From: Trichosphaerium sp. ATCC 40318
Taxonomy: Eukaryota > Discosea > Flabellinia > Trichosidae
Assembly (NCBI GenBank): GCA_038496445.1
Contig: JALMLS010000463.1
Location: forward strand, 1-22,938
DNA: 22,938 nucleotides
Direction: 5' to 3'
The position numbers were made by a program, and so were the translations under genes. The first letter of the stretch is position 1; every line of letters begins with the position of its first letter. The notes under the pieces were generated by a model. The model saw only the letters and a program-made list of their open reading frames with translations. It made no database searches and was not told the DNA's origin. Below, piece after piece: positions 1 to 11,159 of this stretch.

Positions 1-233
1 TTTTTTTTGATTTCTATTCTTACATTCACGTGTTCACGCAGTTGCCAACGAATTTGGCTACTTTTGCGCACATTTTAAAGTGTAGGGGTAGTATAGTGTT
101 GTTGTGGTTAATGTGCGGCATCTGTTCAACCCCAGCCCACGCTAAATTATACAAGTCCAACACTATTTCCCTACAAATGAATTAGAAAACTGTCGTTCAC
201 TTTGTCGACCCATAACAAAGACGCACCTCAGCG
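1..233. other. 3' flank of MED13, no gene seen
   Basis: Downstream side of the MED13 stop codon. I see no convincing coding exon. On the minus strand GAG|gtgcgt (donor at 226) and tttgtag|GG (acceptor ending at 171) would make a 56-nt intron inside the 3' UTR, starting only a few bases after the stop codon at 234-236. The first eight bases are a T run cut by the window edge. Confidence 0.4.
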
Positions 234-3200
234 TTAAGCCACAATCAACCACACCGTTTTCGACCATGGATTCGCAGTCCCAGAGAGCCACTATAATAAA
301 GTAATGAGCAAGGGAAACAGCGCAAGTTTTGTTCCAACCTTTGAGCGGCAAATGAGAGATAGAGATTGGTGAGGTAGCGGCAGTATGTATGCTGTCTGCT
401 TTGGCTTTTCTGCAACATCTCCAAGTTGTAAGCAACCGCAAGGAGGGAATACTGCTATACTAGCATCTTCAAACCCGGCCTATGTTCTCTGGTGGTAGTC
501 CACAAACCAACTGTTTTAATTTGCGTACCGTATCAGTGTTTGTGGTGGCATTGCTCAGTATGACGTCCTCTTCAATGGACACAGATACAAGCGCAATGGT
601 TCCTAGTCGGAACATCAGTCAACTGTCTTGCATGACTGAATGCGAGAGTGGTACCTGTGAGTTGCGATTGCCGTCCTGGCGGTGCTATGGCTTCTTTGAA
701 TTGCCTAACTTGCGATGCGGTTGGAGAACCCAAAAAGGTAAATACCAGAGTCTCGGACCCCTCACTTTGGCCTTGCAAGAATGCGTTTGGATATTGTAGT
801 AGCGATGCATAATCGAACTGGTAATTTTACATTAGCTCCAGCATAAGGGCGCAAAGGCAAAAGTGATTTTTGATGTTTTGAAAGAAACATAAAGTTTTGT
901 TCAGCTAACGTACGTTGCCCTCAAATATATTGACATCTCGAATCTCGCTCATGCTGTCTGTCATTGCTGCAACACCCCACCCATTTGGTAGGTCATTGTC
1001 TTGTTCATAGGACAAGAATGCAATGTGTAAGATGGTCTTGGCTTGCTGTCCTAGGCCTGTCGAGAGTAGCATGTGATGCTCTGTTTGGAGTACAACTGGC
1101 GGTTCAAAAACTTCACGCAGAGTTTGAGTGAAAGGGTCCAAGCACGAACGCCTTGACCTGGCAAACACGCTGAATGCCATCGCTTGGACAAGCCCTACGC
1201 CTTGTGAGTTCAACTAGTCGCAACCTTCGAGTTACTGAATAGTAACAACGTACTGCTGTCTAATGTATCAGAAAGTATCCAGTCGAGTGGGATTGGCTGT
1301 GTTGTGATTGTGTTGGATATCTCTGTCTTATCACCAAGTCCTTTGTACAATTCGGCCATGACGTCAAACAGTGCGAGCCCTTCGCGCCCTGTCCAGCCCA
1401 ATGGCCATACCAAATACAACACTACTGTGTGATTTGATAGAGGAGAAGCCCATGAGCGTATTGTCTTACCTGTACATGGATATGTTAATTTTAGAATAAT
1501 TAAAAAGTTATGCAACCTGTATTTGATACGGCCTTTTTCAATTTATTGATAATGGTTGCTGTGTTGGTCTCTGTCTTTTCTGGTGTATCAACAAATACGA
1601 TACCATCACGGCGTTGTGGTGTTCTAGTATTTCCAACTGAAGCCTTTTTGGGTAGATGAGTGAGCATGTGACATGCAGTGAACTATGTAATAAGTGTCAT
1701 TGTTGAGCGTACTGGTTTGTGGTTTCCCAGGTTGTATAGTTGATACATAGCACCCAGTTCCGAGAAGAACAAACTAATATGCGATTCGTTATCTATTTTT
1801 GGCGCGACAACCATGTAACTCACATGCTTTTCATGCGCATAGGGTTCTAGAGAGGTCGTTATATTATTAATGACACAACCTTAAATTGTGTACCTAAGCT
1901 CAGTTTGTCCCAAAGATGCAGGTAGCGGTGTTGCATCGCTATTTGATCGCCATATTGATATCCCATCATCACACAAGGTTCCCTGAGACTAACCACTCGA
2001 GGTAAATCAGATCGAGGTTGAGGTTCAGGGTCGCAATCTAGAGGTTTGAGTCAAAATACGTCCAGGAAGGATAAACGTCACTCTACCTTGTTTAATGTTG
2101 AGTATGTCTTGAAGTGTTGTGGTCCGTTTCTCTGGACCTACAATCCACTCTGGAAGTGCATTGAGCATCTTTGCCATGATGAGGTCGAGTGCTTGCCCAT
2201 GGTTGTGCTGGACCAGATTGCGTCGATGGAGGTGCAATGCATCGAATGGTTCTGTGAACTTGGGGTCACTACAAAACGTCCCAGCGGCCAGCATCTTGCA
2301 CAAGTACGCTGATATCGCGTTCTGATAGGGTAATGGTAAATTTGACATGGCTGATTGTGAAATGACCTTGAGCCTGCGCTTCAACGTGCTGTGTTGTGCC
2401 TTGACGAGACCTTGGCGTGTTGTGTCATTGTCACCATCACATGTACGCCAAGACAGGAACAAAGGCAAAAGAACAGGATTCACTGTGCCGGTAGTATCTA
2501 CCCAAGAAGGGATCGGCTTCGTAAATGCAACCTTGCTTGATTTTTGTACAAAGGTTAATACTTCCTCGTCTGATGAGTAATCGTCGTCCTCCATAAATTT
2601 TTGAGTGTTTGTTGTTATTGGTCCCGCTGGGGACGTGCCACTAAGCGATGGCCCTTTGTCAGGTTCTTTGTTGAAGGCAGTGGCAGTTAGTGATTTATTG
2701 GCTTCATTGTCATTGCTGTCAGTTTGTGCGGGTCGTGGGACATATCCCATTTGTTGAACGCTGATAGGTAATGCGGCTTGGGTCATGGCAGTGTAATCTT
2801 TAGGTACCAGATGGTAACCTTCGTATGGGTTCTATTAATGCAAGTGTTATCAACCTTAGCTGGAGCAAAACTAAAAAACGGAGAATTGTGCGCACAAATG
2901 GGCTTGGGAGCGGCGACGTGACTGGTGTAAATGTTTCTGGTACAACCACCCCAGGCGTCGGTTGCTCCATAACTGTGTTCATAGCGATTGGTGTATGTAC
3001 AATTTGTTGCAGTGGTGTGCCGGCCTAAAAGGAAAGGCGGTTAGGAAAGACTACGAACGGATCGCGTGGTGTGGCAAAAAAAAAACCAAAACAAACTAAA
3101 AAAATTGTTTCACGCACGTCAAGATGGATAGGTGTGGTTGGTGCACCAAAACCTAGAGGTGAAACGACACAAAAGTCAGTAGGCGTTGTAGGTATGGGAT

Positions 3201-4841
3201 TGGAGCTTAAGGACTCCATCCAGCCATCCAAGTCAATGTCGCCAAGGTCGTCCAGAGGGGGTGCTGACACTGGACTAGTTGCAACCTGATAGTCACTTGG
3301 TAGTTTGATAGACGTCACTATTGGTACATTCTTTGGAGGTGCGTTGTACTTGGGCAACAACAAGGTGACCTTTTTAATGTGACTAAATGGCCCAGGCGGC
3401 GGTGGTGCTTCTGTTTTGATAACAATGCTCTTGGGCGGCCGTTTGGCTTTAGGTTGTGCGCTTGAACCACTACTCACGTGGAGTTTACGCTTTCTAGGAG
3501 GTGTGGGTGTAATGCTAATGCCTGTCCCTCCTGGAGAGCCTGCGCGACTTTGCCGCTTTGAGCGGTTAAGCCTCTCTGTGCTTGTCTGCAAGCCAGGTGA
3601 TGATCGATTGCTGTTCTTCTTGTCGTCTGTACCATTTGCGTCAGGGGATTGCTGTTTTGCAATGAGGTCATGCCAGTTATGTGCTGCTCGAAGTTTTTTT
3701 CTGTCGCCAGTTGCACGCGGTTTGTGTTTACAACAAAAAGAAGTGTCGGTGTTGTTCGTATTAATGTCAAACACAGGGACCCACACGGCATCCAATGGCA
3801 CCTTTAACGAGATGCCTTTGACACAAAACTGTAGATAAGGGAGGTATGATGATGTGCTTGCTGCATTCGCTTGATTCTACAATTGGCCCAATGTCAGTTA
3901 GATATTGTTTGGTTGGGCTTAGAAAATAAATTTGACTGAAACAAAAAGATAACTAGGTTGGATGTCGTCGTACGTACACCATAGTTTGGTAAAAGTTCGT
4001 TCCAAGAGGTTTGCGTCGTAGGAGAACCCTGACAGATAGCTTGCATATCTCCCACAATGCCAAAGGGACCGAGAATGCCTACAAAATAAGATGAACAATA
4101 CGGCTTCCTTTTTCTAGATATCTCAAAGCTGGTAGTTGAGTCAGAACTTACCTTGTGCTGGCAACTTGAAACTTGGAGAGCCTGCACATGACGGAAATCT
4201 TTGTATTGGAAGAGCTATTGGTCTAAACGCAATCCCAAGGCAAGTGCCGAGTCGAAAAACATTGAGTCTAAGGGCTTGAGCAGTTGTCCTGTCCTGCGTT
4301 TCCATGACAAAATGTCGCCCAACACGAACCACTCCTGACCCTTCCATATATCTACAATGCTAACTTAGGTTTTGCAAGCTATTCAGAGTTTTTTGTGGTA
4401 CCTGTCAACGAGATTGACGAACGCCTCTTCAAACGCGCTTCCAAAAAGTTTCTGGTACTCTGTCGGCTTGTTCAAGTGCCAAACACCCGTTGCTGCTTCT
4501 GTTCAAAGTGTCAGTCAGAGCGCGGGCGCTCGTGTTATTACCACACACCTGTAACGCCATCTAGAAGGCCATTTTCGCCCCGCATGTCTTGCGAATCGTA
4601 CTTGACATTATCCAATGTGAAGAGCAACAGAAACAACGGGTCATCTTCAATTATTGCGACTAACTGCTTTGCTTTTATATATTCTCTGTACAATTCAAAC
4701 AGCTGATGCGGGTGGGCCTTCGAATCTGATCCAATACACCTCACGTACTTGCTTTCAACTGAATTAACGGAAAGTTAATAGGAACTCACGTACAACTAAG
4801 AATACGCGTGTTGAAAGCTTTTTAACCAACTCTTCTGTCAT
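234..4841 (-). CDS. MED13: Mediator complex subunit 13 (MED13/SRB9-like), 19 exons
   Basis: MED13 is the large subunit of the Mediator kinase module (CDK8, cyclin C, MED12, MED13), which docks reversibly on Mediator to control RNA polymerase II transcription. Hand-spliced exons: 4790-4841, 4549-4758, 4402-4498, 4152-4351, 3978-4078, 3118-3876, 2896-3024, 2808-2854, 2087-2760, 1894-2037, 1713-1846, 1517-1643, 1254-1469, 914-1194, 746-771, 655-704, 529-602, 339-479, 234-290. They join in frame to about 1172 residues, well below animal MED13 (over 2000). Family marks: an N-terminal domain with GSGVVRVGRHFV and ILGPFGIVGDMQ (about 120-220); a Ser/Pro/Lys-rich middle (about 240-530); a MID-like block LWDKLSLEPYAHEKHV followed by YMVVAP (about 790-815); and a PIWI-like C-terminal part with HTVVLYLVWP, LVQAMAFSVFARSRR and AYILPLP. 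The start ATG has an in-frame TAA directly upstream. Identity is firm. Splicing around 2760-3024 and of the last four exons is less certain. Confidence 0.85.
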
Positions 4842-4857
4842 TTAGGCAATCAAGTAC

Positions 4858-5073
4858 TTGTTTGGTGTTATGTTGGTCATAGGAGGCGGCTGCTACGTAA
4901 TATTGCAGCAACGAAATGACTTATTGAGACTTTGGCTTTACGTGAACAGCAAAATAAACAATAAACGTAAAAAACCACCCAAAACAAACAAACAGAACAA
5001 GCAAACATTTACAGACATCAACAACATTGTAAATGATTTGTTGAATGACGCAGAGGGAGTAACAGACATATAA
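4858..5073 (+). pseudogene. Chimeric ORF ending in a duplicated AVL9-gene tail
   Basis: An open frame of 71 codons. Its last 31 codons (from KTNKQNKQ to the TAA) are identical to the end of the AVL9-like gene on the other side of the island. The first 40 codons come from the MED13 upstream region and resemble nothing I know. The frame is best read as an accident of the duplication, because the true upstream exons of the AVL9-like gene are missing here. An acceptor-like stretch ending in tttag at 4845 precedes it but overlaps the MED13 start codon. Confidence 0.45.
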
Positions 5074-5150
5074 CATTGTAAATCATATAAATACGTTGTA
5101 TATTGTAGTTTATTGGTACCCCAATATTCAAAATGTTACATATATCAATT

Positions 5151-5223
5151 GGGCGAGTGGTGTAATTGGTATCACACGCCCTTAGCATGGGCGAGGTACC
5201 GGGATCGAAGCCCGGCTTGTCCA
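5151..5223 (+). tRNA. tRNA-Ala (anticodon AGC), left copy
   Basis: Folds as a standard cloverleaf. The acceptor GGGCGAG pairs with CTTGTCC and includes the G3:U70 wobble that is the alanine identity element. The D arm contains TTGG. The anticodon stem CGCCC/GGGCG closes loop TTAGCAT (anticodon AGC). The T stem CCGGG/CCCGG closes loop ATCGAAG, with the A54 seen in eukaryotic tRNA-Ala. The discriminator base is A and no CCA is encoded. There is no intron. A T5 run at 5230-5234 can serve as the Pol III terminator. The sequence is identical to the copy at 15653-15725. Confidence 0.97.
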
Positions 5224-5229
5224 ACCATC

Positions 5230-5234
5230 TTTTT
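5230..5234 (+). terminator. Pol III T-run terminator of left tRNA-Ala
   Basis: Five consecutive T residues starting seven bases after the tRNA 3' end, the usual RNA polymerase III stop. The same run is present in the other arm at 15642-15646 on the minus strand. Confidence 0.7.
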
Positions 5235-5328
5235 ACATTTTGTTTTTATATTTTAATGGTTTTGATTAAGTCTACCAACAATGTTGTAATCATTGTTCAG
5301 GTTTGAACATATGCATAAACACAATTTT

Positions 5329-5639
5329 ACCTGGGCAAATACTTTAAAATTTAATCAAAGATATTTTTTTTTTATTTTTTAAAAGATGACAATAACCACA
5401 TGTGTTATTTATTACAATTTATATTTTCATAGTTCAAAATAAAGATCTTCATCCCATTTGTCTGAGCTTTCATCAATAATAGTTGTGTCTTTGTCTACTT
5501 GACCTACATATAGGTGTGGTTAGTAATTTTAACTGGTTGTTGATATAAGTGTTTTTGGAGTTGGTAGGTGGTAAACCAACACCTCAATCCTCCCATGTAT
5601 CTTTAAAATAGGCCATTCAATTAGCAGATTTCCAGTAAC
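5329..5639. other. AT-rich segment, no gene seen
   Basis: Lies between the left repeat arm and recognisable LINE sequence. It has a T-rich run at about 5364-5380, which on the minus strand reads as an A-rich tract. That could be the 3' tail of the minus-strand LINE just to its right. I see no coding signal and no clear target-site duplication. Confidence 0.4.
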
Positions 5640-6870
5640 TACCAACTAGTATAAACTAGTCTTTATTTGGTAGTGATTCACATTGGAAATTGTCAATATT
5701 CAAGGCTACAAGGATGTTTTGTTGATGCCAAAACATTATCTTGTGAGTGTTGGGAATTTTCTGATCATGTGTGACATTTTCATATACAGTGCATGATGGA
5801 GCTTATATGAATTGCTTTTTCCTTATTTGTGGATACCTTGAGTGTATTTTCATTCCAACTATTAAGCCCAGTAGAAATGTGCTTAATAAGCATATTTATT
5901 GCCTATAGCTGCCACATAATCCCATTCAAAGAAAAGACAATGACGCTGAAGTGGGTACTGTGACTGAATGCTTGACTGGTAGTAGTTTTAGTAGAAAACG
6001 CCACAAAATATCACAAAAATTCCCCTAAGACAGTAGTAAAATCGGGAGTACAGATAATGTACAGGTAGAGTATGGGTCAAAAAGTACAGATTCCATACGA
6101 GTTTTGTACAGGTCAAAAGTATGGAACATGTATGGGTTTAATCCATGTCAAAAATACAGAACCTGTACAGGTAGAGTACAGGTCAAAAGTACAGGTTCCA
6201 TACGGTTTAGTACGGGTCAAAATCCTGATTCCAGTGGAGAGCTGACAGACTTCAACATCTTGTGGACTTTCCATTCTTTATCCCTCATTGCCTGTAATGT
6301 GGGAAGCCATTTGACTTCAAAAGCTTTGGATGTGTTGTGTTTGACAATGTCAGATACTTTAGCATACCTTTGAGTTGGGGGGTATTTTGACATTTTTAGC
6401 TAATTTGAGTCATTGGGTGAAACATTCGTTGCCTATATTAGAAAGTTTAGATTTCCACAAGTTTGAGTATAAAGTAATAACTCTGGTATGCCTAAAAAAA
6501 AAAAAAAAAAACTCTGGTATGCCTGGACCATAAAAAAGCTTTAAAGTTGTTGGCTATGGTAGATATATCAGGGATAGATAAACCACCCAACGGAATGGCA
6601 AACAAATTCTAGTTTCTACAAAAGATCGATAAGTATGAGTGCTATTGTATACTTACTTTGGCCACATTATTCATATTGTCATAATATCCATAAAATAAAA
6701 ACCTTGACTATGTTCCTCCATTGTTTATCAATGTAGGGAGGTATAGTCAATGGCCTAGAAAAGTATAGTATTAGTGATTGGGCATAGGTTCTGAGTATTG
6801 CATGTTTGGATTTAAGAGTTTGGCATAAGGTTTCCAAGATTTGGTAATGTTGGCTAGTGTCTTATGAAAA
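5640..6870 (-). pseudogene. LINE pseudogene, C-terminal part (interrupted)
   Basis: Minus-strand continuation of the RT fragment at 6871-7509. A stretch at 6244-6370 reads (minus) as RYAKVSDIVKHNTSKAFEV and KWLPTLQAMRD, and a second at about 5640-6030 is homologous to the plus-strand LINE fragment at 12651-13145, including the H.IW region typical of the LINE C-terminal zinc-finger/zf-RVT-like part. Many stops and frameshifts are present. A 206-bp DNA element sits at 6031-6236. Removing it with one copy of the flanking GA restores gapless alignment to the 12.7-kb copy. Confidence 0.65.
6031..6236 (+). mobile_element. Short MITE-like element with decayed 35-bp GTAC repeats
   Basis: Starts CAGTAGTAAAATCGGGAG and ends ATCCTGATTCCAGTG (terminal inverted repeats related but diverged), flanked by GA on both sides. 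The interior is almost entirely GTAC-like boxes spaced 7, 7 and 9 bases apart, with many GTAC changed to GTAT or ATAC. It is non-coding and inserted in the minus-strand LINE. The insertion point was checked against the homologous LINE sequence near 12790-12815, which lacks it. Confidence 0.75.
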
Positions 6871-7509
6871 TCAAAAGTTAGCTGAAGAAAAGGGGAGTGC
6901 CTGCTTTAAGTGACCAACAACATTGATTTGAAAACACTTGGACTTGTTCAGAAATAGACCAGATGCTGCAGAAAATTTGTTGATCATATCTAGACACAAA
7001 ATAGTATTTGAGGCAAATAGAATTTGTTTAAGTAAGAGAAAAATAGCTTTAGCCCCATTAACATTCTTGCTTTGGTTAATCATGCAATTGAGAGGTACCA
7101 ACATGATGGCAAAATGGGTGGGAGAAAGTGGGTTACCTTGGCCTGTACCTCTTTCAACTTTAAAAGTTTTGGAAACAACACCATTGATCCTAACTACAAC
7201 TTGAATTTGTAGCTGGGTGCCAATGGCTTGAGCTATAATTTTTGAGACTTCAATGTGCATGAGAACAAGTATTAGTGCATTGTGAGCACAACTATCAAAA
7301 GCTTTTTTGTTGTCTAATGGGCATAAAGAGAGATGTGCCTGACTTTTGGTGTGATTCTACAATTTCTAATGTAGCAATTTGGTTGTCCACAATATGTTGA
7401 CCTGGAATAAAACCATTTTTGTTAGAGCTGATAATGTTGGGTAAAAACTTAAGTAGCCTGTTATTGATGACCTTCATAAATATTTTATAGTTGTTATTGA
7501 GCAGGACAA
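6871..7509 (-). pseudogene. LINE reverse transcriptase fragment, catalytic Asp lost
   Basis: Minus strand. 7295-7509 reads VLLNNNYKIFMKVINNRLL and GFIPGQHIVDNQIATLEIVE, the classic RT fingers blocks of plant/fungal L1-type LINEs. 6871-7260 reads RGTGQGNPLSPTHFA, then LFASNTILCL where active elements have a FADD or YADD motif, so both catalytic aspartates of that motif are gone. The two pieces are in different frames. The upstream end joins 8539 exactly once the DNA element at 7510-8538 is removed. Confidence 0.85.
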
Positions 7510-8538
7510 CAGTGGTGGCATCAGACAGAACGCGAATCGCACGTTTTGGGCACGTTTTGGGCACGTTTATTTTCCACACAAAAGACACATTTTGGACACG
7601 TTTTGGGCATGTTTTTTTTTCCACACAAAAGGCACGTTTCTCTTCCACATGCTGGCCACGCAAATCACACGTTTTGGACACGTTTTGGGCATGTTTATTA
7701 TCTACGTTTTGGGCACGCATAAAACACCACTTTATAGAGGGAAAGAAAATAACAGTTTATTATGATACATAACACATAACAATTAAGAGGTTTGGTACAA
7801 TTATTACAAACTTTACATAAAACTATCCCCACACAAACGATACCCAGTTTATATCAACCAACTTCATGTTTTTGCCATTTTACCTGCTTTTTTTGCCAAT
7901 CCTGCCTTATTGTAAATACTTAAGCAAAAACTTACCTAATTAGGCAAAAAATCTTAAATCCAATAATCGTCTTTAAAAAGGGGTTTAATGGAGTTATTGA
8001 GCCATAATATCCTTAAACTACCCTAAATACCTATTTTCTATCATTTTTGCCTTAAAAAGGGGCACCGAACCCCAAACCATCACGAAACCATGCATCGTAC
8101 CTAATAGTGGGCCATACTTCGTTTTTTAAAGGATTCGTACTAGTAGACCTGAGTTATTTACGAAAAATAGGAAAATCAAGAAATTGTTGGTTTTTGGGTA
8201 TTTTTAGATTTTTTCACCTACTTTTAGAGCCATGCCAATACAAACCTAACTACTGCTTACTTGGGTGAAAATACATGTTTTATTGTTAACGATCAGAGGC
8301 GATCGGCTTTGGGGTGAGATGGTTGAGTTTTGAGTTTGTCAATTTTTTATTTTGAATTTTTCTCCAAATTTCTATTAAAAACAGGTCATGGTTAAAACAC
8401 GCAAATGGCACGTTTTGAGCACGTTTATTGCAAATATACAACACGCGAATGGCACGTTTTGGGCACGTTTATTGCATGTTTATTTTCCACGCAAATGGCA
8501 CATTTTAGGCACGCATATTTTGTCTGATTCCACCACTG
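7510..8538 (+). mobile_element. CAGTGGTGG non-autonomous DNA element, copy 1 (complete)
   Basis: 1029 bp. Left end CAGTGGTGGCATCAGACA, right end TGTCTGATTCCACCACTG, so the terminal inverted repeats are about 18 bp with one mismatch. AA flanks both sides. Both ends carry subterminal CACG-box arrays with 7- and 9-base spacers (left about 7540-7720, right about 8398-8515). The middle (about 7955-8118) is a non-coding core shared with the other elements in this island. No transposase frame is visible. Excision with one AA restores the LINE RT frame across the junction (N-P-I-V-L-L-N). Confidence 0.9.
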
Positions 8539-9285
8539 AATGGGTTTATATAATTGTCCAACAAGCTGGCGTCACCTTTTTTGTAAAGAAGGCAAATAAC
8601 TCCTCTACCAATCATGGACATTACCTTCTATGATATCATTGAAAAGAGGACACATGGCAATGGATAGACCTAGATCTTTGTAAAGACACATACCAACACC
8701 ATTTGGGCCAGAAGCTGAGTTGGATGGCATAGACTTTATGGCAGTGAGTATTTCCTTAACAGTAATGGCAGACATATTTGTGGAAATTTTATTTTTGCAA
8801 TACACTTTCCAATAATCCAAAAACTCCTCCATAGCATCTTCATCACCTGACCAAAGAGCATACAAATTTATTTTGTACTAAAGTAATCCTTTGTTGAGCA
8901 TACCTGAAAGCCTAGCATCCTTGGGGTGATCGGTAGAGCATCTCAATTCCTTAATCTGTTGTGATGCTTGCTTACCCTTTAACATCTTAGTTAAATAGAG
9001 TGAAGGTGTTTTTTCATTAGTAACACGGGAAACTTGAGGAACTCACAACTGAGACTCTTCAAATGGAGAGACACATTCTTCATTAACTATTTTTAGTGTG
9101 TACTTGCGCCAAAACTTGTTACACTTCTGTAAAAATAACTTCTGGTTATGCTTAACATCTTTTACTAGCACCAACTTGAGATCACAGTAATTGGATGGCA
9201 GGGATGCATCCATGTAATCAAGCGTGTCTTTCAAGACAGAAGAAATATGTGACTTTTCCAAACCACAAAATTAAGCCACCATGGT
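8539..9285 (-). pseudogene. LINE linker and RT N-terminal fragment
   Basis: Minus strand. 9043-9261 gives a basic, Leu-rich linker (SHISSVLKDTLDYMD and FWRKYTLK) expected between endonuclease and RT. 8605-8865 gives TVKEILTAIKSMPSN and ASGPNGVGM, the RT entry block. A stop and frame shift near 8595 are followed by GVICLLYKKGDASLL, continuing to the insertion junction at 8538. It is decayed but collinear with the RT fragment at 6871-7509. Confidence 0.8.
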
Positions 9286-9514
9286 TTACATCATTTATAG
9301 GGCATTGCAAAGGTCACTAGAAGTGTATGGTGATCAGCACCTGGAATATGCACTGAATGGAAACATTTAATTGTGTTGAGCCATTTTTGGCTAACAAAAA
9401 TGTAATTGATACAGCTATGTGTATCAGAGAAAGAACAAAATGTGTGAGTGGGGTTGCTGTACCACAGTGCAGCATCCACAAACCCAAGACTGTGCGTGAT
9501 ACTAGTCATGACAC
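9286..9514 (-). pseudogene. LINE endonuclease (EEP/APE-type) C-terminal fragment
   Basis: Minus strand. It reads LGFVDAALWYSNPTHTF, then SDTHSCINYIFVSQKW and PGADHHTLLVTF. This is the C-terminal part of the apurinic-type endonuclease of L1-like LINEs; the last block corresponds to the SDHxP motif, with A-D-H-H here. The upstream end is cut by the DNA element that begins at 9515. Confidence 0.8.
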
Positions 9515-10534
9515 CAGTGGTGGAATCGGACAAAATACGCATGCCTAAAACGTTGCTTTTGCATGGAAAATAAATGTGCCCAAAACATGCCCAAAACGTG
9601 CCATTCGCGTGTTGTATATTTGCAATAAATGTGCTCAAAACGTGTCATTTGCGTGTTTTAACCATGACCTGTTTTTAATAGAAATTTGGAGAAAAATTGA
9701 AAATAAAAAAATTGACAAACTCAAAACTCAACCATCTCACCCCAAAGCCGATCGCCTCTGATCGTTAACTATAAAACATGTATTTTCACCCAAGTAAGCA
9801 GTAGTTAGGTTTGTATCGGCATGGCTCTAAAAGTAGGTGAAAAAATCTAAAAATACCCAAAAACCAACAATTTCTTGATTTTCCTATTTTTCGTAAATAA
9901 CTCAGGTCTACTAGTACGAATCCTTTAAAAAACGAAGTATGGCCCACTATTAGGTACGATGCATGGTTTCATGGTGGTTTGGGGTTCAGTGCCTCTTTTT
10001 AAGACAAAAACAATAGAAAATAGGTATTTAGGGTAGTTTAAGGATATTATGGCTCAATAACTCCATTAAACCCCTTTTTAAAGACGATTATTGGATTTGA
10101 GATTTTTTGCCTAATTAGGTAAGTTCTTGCTTAAGTATTTACGATAAGGCAGGATTGGCAAAAAAAGCAGGTAAAATGGCAAAAACATGAAGTTGGTTGA
10201 TATAAACTGGGTATCGTTTGTGTGGGGATAGTTTTATGTAAAGTTTGTAATAATTGTACCAAACCTCTTTGTGTTATGTATTGTAATAAATCGTTATTTT
10301 CTTTTTCTCTATAAAGTGGTGTTTTATGTGTGTTCAAAACGTGCGATATGTGTGGCAAATATGTGTGCCCAAAACATGTGCAAAATGTGGAAAATAAGCG
10401 TGCCTAAAACATGCCCAAAACGTTTGATTTGTGTGGCCAGCATGTGGAAGAGAAACGTGCCTTTTGTGTGGAAAATAAACGCGCCCAAAACGTGCCCAAA
10501 ACGTGTGATCGTGTGTCATTCGATTCCGCCACTG
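9515..10534 (-). mobile_element. CAGTGGTGG non-autonomous DNA element, copy 2 (inverted)
   Basis: 1020 bp, an inverted relative of the element at 7510-8538 over its whole length, including both CACG-box arrays and the core (about 9943-10106). Ends: CAGTGGTGGAATCGGACA on the left and ATTCGATTCCGCCACTG on the right. The flanking dinucleotides do not match (AC and TG), and the right flank is itself element-like sequence, so this copy's right junction has probably been rearranged. Confidence 0.85.
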
Positions 10535-10613
10535 TGGAAAAAAAACGTGTCCAAAACAGCATGTAGAAGAGAAACATGCCTTTTGTGTGAAAAAAAATGT
10601 GTCCAATCTACTG
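10535..10613 (-). mobile_element. Fragment of a CAGTGGTGG-family subterminal array
   Basis: About 79 bp resembling the inner part of the left array of the 7510-8538 element in reverse (GTAGAAGAGAAACATGCC, TTTTGTGTG, GTGTCC). It abuts the right terminus of the element ending at 10534. It is too short to assign to a complete copy. Confidence 0.6.
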
Positions 10614-11159
10614 TATTACTTCAGTGTGTTACCAAATTCTTTATAGATTTCCTATCAATAAGATTGACCATTGTTTTCTGGTCTCTTATATTTCTACCCA
10701 AACAAAAAGAAGTTCTGTCTTTGGCATTGCCAGTCCTGGATGCAATACTAATGTTCTATGTTGTTAGCATCGATTTTAACTCAATCAACATGAAAAAATT
10801 GGACTGCTATGCTGCTGGAACAATGAGGTACCTAAAAACCTATTGTCCAACATGATCAGACATTTACTGAAAAAAAATAATGCCATCAAACAGCTAAAAC
10901 CACTTTGCTTTGGGTTTTGATGGTTATGAAGTCTTCAAACTTCATCTTTATGCTTATTTGTGTATTCAACAGCATTATAAGGTAAGTCCACCTCATTCAC
11001 CAAAAATGTTTTCATTTCACTCTACAAGAACTGAGACATTTTATATCCAGCCAATAAACATCCATAAGTCTTCTCAATGCTGATTACAAACTTTTAACAG
11101 TCCTTAACAATAGTCTCAAAACTATTATTCCCTTTGTTGTACAAAACCATTTGTCCTAA
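10614..11159. other. AT-rich segment, possible LINE 5' remnant
   Basis: No intact gene. The minus strand of 10622-10860 is open in pieces (for example RTSFCLGRNIRDQKTM and VNLIDRKSIKNL) and could belong to the upstream part of the minus-strand LINE, but I do not recognise a motif. The rest is low-complexity AT-rich sequence. Confidence 0.3.

Larger units (their letters stand above)
4976..5328 (+). repeat. Left arm of 353-bp inverted repeat (tRNA-Ala plus AVL9-gene tail)
   Basis: Reverse complement of 15548-15900, position x pairing with 20876-x, with no gaps. I found three differences, all transitions, at 5292, 5303 and 5318 near the inner edge. The outer 316 bp match exactly. In order the arm holds the last 31 codons and stop of the AVL9-like gene, its 3' flank, a tRNA-Ala gene and about 100 bp of AT-rich flank. 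The right arm continues into the intact gene, so this left arm is the derived copy. Similarity ends abruptly on both sides. Confidence 0.95.

Noticed and set aside
482-799. Plus-strand frame of about 105 codons
   Set aside because: It lies antisense to small MED13 exons whose reading frames and splice sites are coherent on the minus strand.
7510-10534. hAT transposon assignment because of CAGTGG ends
   Set aside because: hAT elements make 8-bp target duplications. The reconstructed sites here support 2 bp only, and no hAT transposase is present.
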